From assembly GCA_031761405.1 (NCBI GenBank), contig JASEVX010000011.1, forward strand, positions 23,850,316-23,914,315: a stretch of 64,000 nt of DNA, given 5' to 3'. Source of the stretch: Serripes groenlandicus. Lineage: Eukaryota; Mollusca; Bivalvia; Cardiida; Cardiidae. Both the position numbers and the translations under genes were made by a program. Position 1 is the first letter of the stretch. Each line of letters starts with the position of its first letter. Below, piece after piece: positions 39,801 to 48,800 of this stretch. Under the pieces are notes generated by a model. That model searched no databases. It was not told the origin of the DNA and worked only from the letters and a program-made list of their open reading frames with translations.

Positions 39801-42800
39801 TTTGAACATATTTTTACAAAAAATAGAAAATCTCTATAATTGAATGGATAACCTATGACTAAAAGTGGAAAACATTGTGGCAAAAGGAGAAATTGCTCTT
39901 TTTGAGCAATTTCTTCTTTTGTCACTATGTTTTCCAAAACCTGTCTGCTGCAGAGGCGTCAGAAAGCGTTTATATGAGGGAAAGGGTTAAGACATATTAC
40001 ACTTATTAAGCAGATTCACTTTACATAGAAAAGCCTTAAGATGTATTGCTTAGATTATTTAATGTCTTGTTTTATTAACCCTTTCCCTCATATAAACGCT
40101 TTCGGACGCCTCTGCAGCAGACAGCTTTTTGAAAACATAGTGACAAAAGGAGAAATTGCACAAAATGTGCAATTTCTCCTTTTGTCACAATGTTTTCCTC
40201 TTTTCATCATAGGTTATCCATTCAACTATGGAGATTTTCTATGTTTTGACAAAATAAGTTCAAAGTCGTCTGCTGCAGAATAGTCGTATGAGGGAAAGGG
40301 TTAAGATTGATTTTGTATTAAAGAGCATATTCTCAGGTGAATGATCAAGGGCCTCATGGCATTCTTGTTTATTTATCTCTGTTGAATAAATTGTTTAAAG
40401 CAAATTAATTATAAAAATATCAGTCTGATCAGGTTCATCACTTTTCTTCAACAGATAGCCATAAAAGCATTGTGGCGGCCACTAGAGTAGATCTACGGCC
40501 AAAATATTTTCATTAAAACAATTTGAATGTTATTTCGATTTAATTTGACCCCTAAATTAGCAGCAGACAACTTTAAAAGCATATAGGCAAAAAAAAAGTT
40601 GAAAGCTTTGAAGCTAAAGAAAAAAGAGTGTCAAAAACTTAAAGCAATAGTTTCTGGTTGTAGGAAAGGTTTAAAACCTCCAATGGTATGTTTTCATGCG
40701 ACATTGTTGACCTTTACAGATTACACAAATCAACAAATAGATGGGAAGGACGTTTTAGAAGTTATCAGTGAGGCCGTAACAACAGAAGGAGATACAGACA
40801 TTGTTACAGATGAAGGTCATCAAAGTAACAATAATGTTACTGAAACAGTTCAGGTACGACAGAACTTCGTAAATGTAAATGGTCTTTTCCACGCATATTT
40901 CTATAGTTTCAACTTATTTTATTTTACATTGATTGCGAAACACTTAGCTTTCAGCTTATAATAACCAGCAGGGTTGTCAAAATGTTTTGTTATAACAGAT
41001 CAGATCAAATGAGAAAAGTAATCGATCAGGCTTGGGGTCAGATCAAGGGCAAATCCCTGGAAGGGGGCCAGGGGAGCAAAACTAACAGATCAAAAAGTGA
41101 TTTTAACAGATGATTTTGATCGGCAATCGTTTCATTTTGAAAACCTTGAACCAGGATCCATATTTGCTTCCTGGAGTTTTACCCAGTCCTTGCATGGTTT
41201 GTGCGGAAAAAAATCAAAAGGGCAGAACCAACTCATCACAGGATTCGAACCTGGACCACTGCACAAATATCTCTTTATAATTTACTATACCAACCCTATA
41301 GTGTTGGCTTCATGGGACAACTCCCCATATTAAAGGTTTCAGCCCTACCTTTCTCAATAATGAGCAATTTCTCCCTTTGCCACAGTGTTTTCAAATCTAT
41401 TTAATAATAATACTTTAATTTACAGAGAGTTTTTTCACATTTTTTTGATGTTTTCGAAGACATTCTGCTGCAGATTGGTTTTATGTGGAAAAGGTTTTTA
41501 ACCCTTTCCCTCATATGGACGCTTTCTGACGCCTCTGCAGCAGATGGCTTTTTGAAAACATAGTGTTAAAAGAAGAAATTGCTCAAGACGAGCAATTTCT
41601 CCTTTTGCCACAATGTTTTCCACTTTTAGTCATAGGTTATCCATTCAATTATAGAGATTTTTATTTTTTGACAAAGTATGTTCAAAGTCGTCTGCTGCAG
41701 AATTGTTGTATGTGGGAAACGGTTAATATGCGTTTCCAGCAACGGTAGTTGACACAACATTTTGTCCAGGTATCTGGCTACCTTCCCACAATGACCTTTT
41801 TTAATCATCGGATAAAATGAACTCGGGGTTCGAGCTCAGGATCCCTTGATTGATACTGACAGTGCTATCATGACTCTATATCATCGACAGAGATAGAAAG
41901 TTGTCTATAAGCATTGATAGGTTTAATTGTCATTTAGATTTTTTTTCAAAATTGTGAATAATATATGTAAATGTGTATACATGTATTAACAGATGGACAA
42001 CAATCAAATTGACATCATTAAAGCAAGAGATAAAGATAGTACGGAAAATAGTAACCATAGCAACCAACCAAATGGGAATGGAGACAAAAGAAGCAGAAAC
42101 AATGGTGGCAAAGTATCAAAGAATAAAGTGTGTTTGCCATCTTTGTTACATTTAGTGGACACCAAAATGGATGTGGTACAGATGACTAGGGCACTATTGT
42201 GTCAGGTGATCAGTTACCATAGTAACAGTGCTGCGAGGTCAGCCATTGTGAGCAAAGAATTTATCGACCTTTCAGGTATTTGTAATTCATGTTTAATATT
42301 TTATTCAAAAATTGTTGCCATGAGGAAAATGTAGCTAATGCATTGTTGATATACTGGTATGTTTAATATAAGTCAATTTACATGTTTTAAAAACAGGAAA
42401 TATATTCAACTTTTGAAATCTAATAATGGAATGGAAAATACAGTTAATTGTTTGGTATTAAGCGCTGCTTTCAACAACTTTTCAGGCGCACCCAGGGTCA
42501 GTTACCAGTACTACTGGTATATTTATCCTGACAACAGTCAGTCAGTCGTAATGCTTATTCCGCAACCCTAAGCATCAAGGATGGCAGCCATTACTACATG
42601 AAAAATATAACCCTGAGCGATTTTCTCTGTTCCAATTATGTTTTCAAAAGATATTATCTTTAAAGGCATTTTAAAGCGGCCATATCCAGGTTTGAATACC
42701 TATACTACATCCCTCATATCTCCTCTTTCTGGTCATTGAGCAAACTTGATATCTTTTTAGCTGTCATTTTAAAAGAAATTTTTGCATATTTTTTTATGGC

Positions 42801-45800
42801 TTTATTTTTCAGGTGGAGACGCGAATGCTGCAACTTTACTCCAGAAATGTGATATAAATCTTGAAGAATTTAAACACACAGCCAGAAGGGGCGTTTTCGA
42901 GAAGGCCATGTGGAAACAGGCAAATCACTGTATGATTCGGGCTTCAACATCATGGGCATTTGTTGGTGCGTATTTTTGTTTTTTGAAATATGTTCACGTC
43001 AAAAGACCGCCTCGAGTTTAAGAAGTAGTGGGTTTGATCCACGGCCCTGTCATATCGAAGAAAAAATGGTAGTAATGACAGCCCTCCTTGGCGCTCAGGG
43101 TTACGAGGTTAGCATTAAGACTGACTGGCTGGTGTAAGGATAAATGGAACAGTAGTATTAGAAACTTACCCAAGAAATGCTGTGGTATAACTCGAAAATT
43201 GTTGAAAGCGGCGTAAAATACCAAACAATCAATCTCATCAAAAGAGTTTATTTAGATATGTCTTTGGGAATTTTAGGCTCAGATATCCTTTTTCATTGAT
43301 GCATCTTTTGATGACACAGAAGCACTTTTGAAGAATATTAAGGGAATAATTTAGAGACTATTACCAGTATATTGTAGAAAACATTGTGGCAAATGGTTTT
43401 CAAAATGTTTCTTTCCCGTTTTCCTACATTGTTTAACCCTTTCCCTCATATAGACACTTTCTGACGCCTCTGCAGACAGTTTTGAAAACATAGTGACAAA
43501 AGAAGAAATTGCTCAAAACGGGCAATTTCTCCTTTTGACACAATGTTTTCCACATTTAGTCATAGGTTATCCATTTAATTATAGAGATTTTCCAATTTTT
43601 TCAAAGTCGTCTGCTGCAGAATTGTTGTATAAGGGAAAGGGTTAATGAATTGTGAGTTATAAATGTAATGTTTTCCTTATCATTTCAGGGTATTTGATGA
43701 ATACCTATACCACTAGAGCAGAGGGGTTCACAGACCTGATTGACCTTTTCCTAGCAACCGTATCTAAGGGAGAAATTCCACCATACTTAGAGGAGAAAAT
43801 ACATATTCTCTTTACTGGTATATATACCATATTTCCATTCCCCCCCCCCCCCCCCCCATATTTTAAAAACCCTTATGAACACTCTAGAAGCCTCATTTTT
43901 AGCAAGTACTCAAAGTGAGCGTCCTTTGTTTGGCCTCTGTTGTGCGTAGTACATTAACATCTCCTGCTCTGTAACCAGTGGGTCAATTGGGATGAAACTT
44001 CACAGAAACCATCCACTCAATGTCTTCACCATAATTATCACAAATTTGTTTTATCCATGAAGATTTCCGGTTTTCATGGCAACAAAAAGGAAAAAAAAAT
44101 CTCCTCCCAAACTTGTTAGCCTATTTTCAAAAATATGTGTAGAAATGTTTATTGGTGACCCTCTAACAGATTCCTTCAAGCCATGTTGATTGATTGAAAA
44201 ACATGGACACCAGTGGGCGGGGCTGTTTTGCCTTATATGGCTATAGCGAAAACTTACTGGAGGCCATATTTTCATCCAATCATTATCTTTATCATCAGAC
44301 AATTCATCTCCATTACATCCTAGTCAGGTTTAAAACTTATTGGGTCAAGAACCAGGTCACATGGTCAAATTTTAGAAAAACCTTGTTAACCCTTTCCCTC
44401 ATACGACAATTCTGCAGCAGACGACTTTGAACATATTTTGTCAAAACATAGAAAATCTCCATAATTGAATGGATAACCTATGACTAAAAGTGGAAATATT
44501 GTGGCAAAAGGAGAAATTGCACGTTTTGTGCAATTTCTTCTTTTGTCACTATGTTTTCAAAAAGCTGTCTGCTGCAGAGGCGTCAGAAAGCGTCTATATG
44601 AGGGAAAGGGTTAACACAGAGGCACAGTTTTCATCCAATCATCATGAAAAATCACAAGCACATTCATCTCCGTCAATTCCCTGTAAGGTTTGAAACTGGG
44701 TCATGTTGGGTTCAAGACTAGGTCACTAGGTCAAATTTAGAAAACCTTGTGAACTCATACAAGACCACATTTTTAATCCAATCTTTATGAAAAATCATCA
44801 GACCATTCATCTCAATCAAATCCCAGTCAGATTTGAAACTGGGTCATTCCTTCATGCCATGTTGATTGGTCAAAATACATGCAACCAGGGGGCAATCTTC
44901 CTCTAAAAAATTTCAGACCGATCTGGCAGGTTTTTTTTTTTTGCCTATATGTCTACTGTGATTTATTTTTTGCCTAATGATGGTGGGGCGATACTAGCCA
45001 TCTTGGGCTCCACTGTAGAAAAAGTAAAATGTTTTGAAAATTACCTTTTCATCGTGTATTTTATTCATTTTTCAATATTATTGATTCATATTATTTCTTT
45101 ATTGCCATTTAACCACATTAGCCTTTGTTTGAACGAAACAAAGGAATCCGCTGTGGTTGAGTGGTTAGTGTCGGGGATTTCGAAACCGGGTGTCCCATGT
45201 TCAATCCCCAGTCGCGGCACTACAGTCCTGGTGGAGTGCCCTTGGGCAAGGCACCATTTCTAGCCTAGTACTGGTTTGTTTACCCAGGGATCATGAATAA
45301 ATGAACTGTTCCCGTGATATAACTGAAATAATGTTGAAAGCGGCGTAAAACCCCAATAAATAAAATGAAATTGAACGAATATGTAGTCCTGATAAATGGC
45401 TTGACAATTGTCAATTATATATTCTTATAGAAATATGTTTTTGACTTTTAACCCTTTCCCACAGAGGCTTTCTGATACCTCTGCAACAGATGATTTTTGA
45501 AAGCATTGCTGCTAAAGGAGAAACTGCTTATGATGACCAATTTCTCCGTTTGCCACAATGTTTTCGACTCTTTTTAATAATTACACTTTCATTTGCAGAT
45601 ATTCATCTTTTGTTTAATTCTTCCTTTGGAAGCAAATCTATAAACATCAAACTTCTTAAAAAATAAGTTTCAAACTTATAATAATATATATCAGTGAAGT
45701 GGTACAGCCGTTCATTTTGATCGAAAATATGTTTGGATTGTTTCAATCATAGCGGTAAATTCCAATCTACTCTAAAAGTGTTCTAATTTTGTTTCAATCA

Positions 45801-48800
45801 AGAGCCAATCAGATTGTCAATTTCATGATGTTTTTAACTGTCCATGCACATAGCTGTAAACTCCCATCATATATTTCAATATTGAGACACAGAAGCATTT
45901 AAAGGTGCTGAATACCAGATGGAGATCAAAATCTTCAAATGTTGAATGTTCTGCAAATATTGCTAATAGTGACAACAAAGTAAGTAATAAGTATTTCAAA
46001 ACTATTTTGGTAGTAAAATTTACTAAATGTTGAAAAAACCGTCAATTGAAAGTCATGAAAATGTACACAATTTGGCAGTTTAACATACCCAGTATAAATG
46101 AAGCATAAACAATCAATAATTAGATGTTTATGGTACTGGAAAGTGAAATTATTACTCTAATTTTATCCCAGAAATAATATTCCAATTTTTCAAGACAACT
46201 TTTGAACAGTTTTAAAACTTTGATTATAGTATCCATGTTTTGGAGTTCAGCACCTTTAACCCTTTCCCTCATATGATAATTCTGCAGCAGACGACTTTGA
46301 ACGTATTTTGTCATAAAATAGAAAATCTCTATAATTGAATGGATAACCTATGACTTAAAGTGGAAAACATTGTGGCGAAAGGAGAAATTGCTCGTTTTGA
46401 GCAATTTCTTCTTTTGTCACTATGTTTTCAAAAAGCTGTCTGCTGCAGAGGCATCAGAAAGCGTCTATATGAGGGAAAGGGTTAAACTGATGGACTATTT
46501 GAATGTACATCATCTTCGTCGTTTATATATGTGTAAGTTTGGCACCTACATATTAAAATGAATTTGCAGGTCAATATAAAAGTAATTCAGTGTTGGAGAA
46601 AGGCAATCAGATGTGTCCAGTGGGTAAATTAGCAGAAAAAGTTATAGACATTATCGGAGAACAGGTAAGTTATGTCAATATTAACCCTTTCCCTCATGCA
46701 ACAAATCTGCAGCAGACGACTTTGAACATATTTTGTCAAAAAATAGAAAATCTCTATAAACGAATGGATAACCTATGACTAAAAGTGGAAAACATTGTGG
46801 CAAAAGGAGAAATTGCTCGTTTTGAGCAATTTCTTCTTTTGTCACTTTGTTTTCTAAAAGCCGTCTGCTGCAGAGGCGTCAGAAACCGTCTATATGAGGG
46901 AAAGGGTTAACCCTTTCCAGCATACAACAAATCTGCAGCAGACGACTCGATAATTATGGTAATGTAATGGACAAATTACCCTTGGCTTGCGAAGATGTAT
47001 ATTTCTCTGTGTAAAGTAACCTTGATATGTATTCATTACTCAAAAGTTGAAATTAACAGACTATCCCTTTTCCACTTGTAGTAATATTTTGATGCATCTG
47101 AGGCCGACGACTTTTGAAAACATGGTGACAAAAATGAAGATATATTTATTGAATAGAGTTGAATATGTGTGGTATAAGACGAAAATGCTTAATATTAGTA
47201 ATATAAGTAATTTCTTATTTTGGCACAATGTTTTCAAGAGTCGTCTGCTGAAATGTGTCAAAATGCATCTGCAAGTTGGAAAAAGTTAAATTAAAAAAGG
47301 TCACTTAATTAAAATATTTCTCTCTGTAAAATAACCTTGATATGTATTCATTACTCAGCAGTTGAAATTACACAGACTATCCCTTTTCCACTTTTAGACA
47401 CATTTTGATTCATCTAAAGCAGCTAACTTTTGAAAACATGGTGACAAAAGGGGAAATTGCTCATAATGATATATATATTCTATAATAATACTTTCATTTT
47501 TAGATATTTTCCAAATATTTGCTTTGATGCTTTCTAAGTCGTCTGCTGCAGAAGATTTGTATGTGGTAATGTGCTATGGTGGAAAATGAAGTAATTGCTA
47601 AAATATATATGAACTTAAAAATTATTGTGAGAAAAGAAGAAAGCAGCCCATCATGGACGGATGTATTTTCCCGCTTAGATCTGATTAATAAAGGAGACAA
47701 CTTGATGGAGACAAAATTAGAGTAGCACAGAGGGCAGGGTGTCCACTAAATCCATGATACAACAAACACTGACATATCTGCAGCAGAAATCTTAGAGAAA
47801 TATCATTATGAGAAATTTGAAAAAATACTCATAATAAGCTGTTTAATGAAAATGAACTTTTCTATTGTGTTTGCATTACCCATTTCCCTATTTCTGAAAC
47901 ATCTGCCAAAGATGAATTTGTAAATCATTTTAGCAAAAGAAAAAAATTGTGCCAAGCAATTGTACTAATGAGCAATTTTGTGTTTACCAAAAATATTTTG
48001 TATACTATTCCAAGATAATACTTTCAATTTTATTGTTTTAATCCTTTCCCTCATACGTCAATTCTGCAGCAGACGACTTTGAACATATTTTGTCAAAAAA
48101 TGGAAAATCTCTATAATTGCATGGATAACCTATGACTAAAAGTGGAAAACATTTTGGCAAAAGGAGAAATTGCTTATTTTGAGCAATTTCTTCTTTTGTC
48201 ACTATGTTTTCAAAAAGCCATCTGCTGCAGAGGCATCAACAAGCGTCTATATGAGGGAAAGGGTTTAGAGTAATGTACTGCATAGTATGCTGGAAAGGGT
48301 TACATCGATTGATTGGGGTTTAAAATCGTTTTCAACAATGTTTCGGTCATATCAGTGCGACCAGTGCACCTACTCATCTGTTTCATGGCTTTCTCACAAC
48401 CGTACTCCACACAGCATACTTTCCAAGCAACTGGCTGCTTTTCCACAAAGACTGTTAAACAGCCCATTGGTGGAAAACGAATGACACTTATCACAGTGAC
48501 TTTTGTCAAATGTCGGAAAAAATGTTGACCGAGCTGGGGTTCAAACTCACAACCCCTGGATTGACAGCATGCGTCGCGCTACCAACTGAGCTACCAGGGC
48601 TAACATGCATATATAAATAATCAGTTCACACAAACTAAAGCTGTAAGATTAGTCATTTAGATATTAACTTGCAGGCATGGAGAAAATATATAGGTGACCG
48701 TGAACTACGATCAGTTGTATGAAGAATGTTTACATTAACTTTCAGGCATGGGACGGACTTAACCAAGAATTGCGATCAACTGTACAAGTACACGTCTATC

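Noticed and set aside
40599..40719. Upstream extension of exon 8 (open frame from MKALKLKKKECQK)
   Set aside because: The acceptor TTTACAG at 40,719 fits the incoming phase from exon 7 and the frame upstream is low-complexity MITE-derived sequence.
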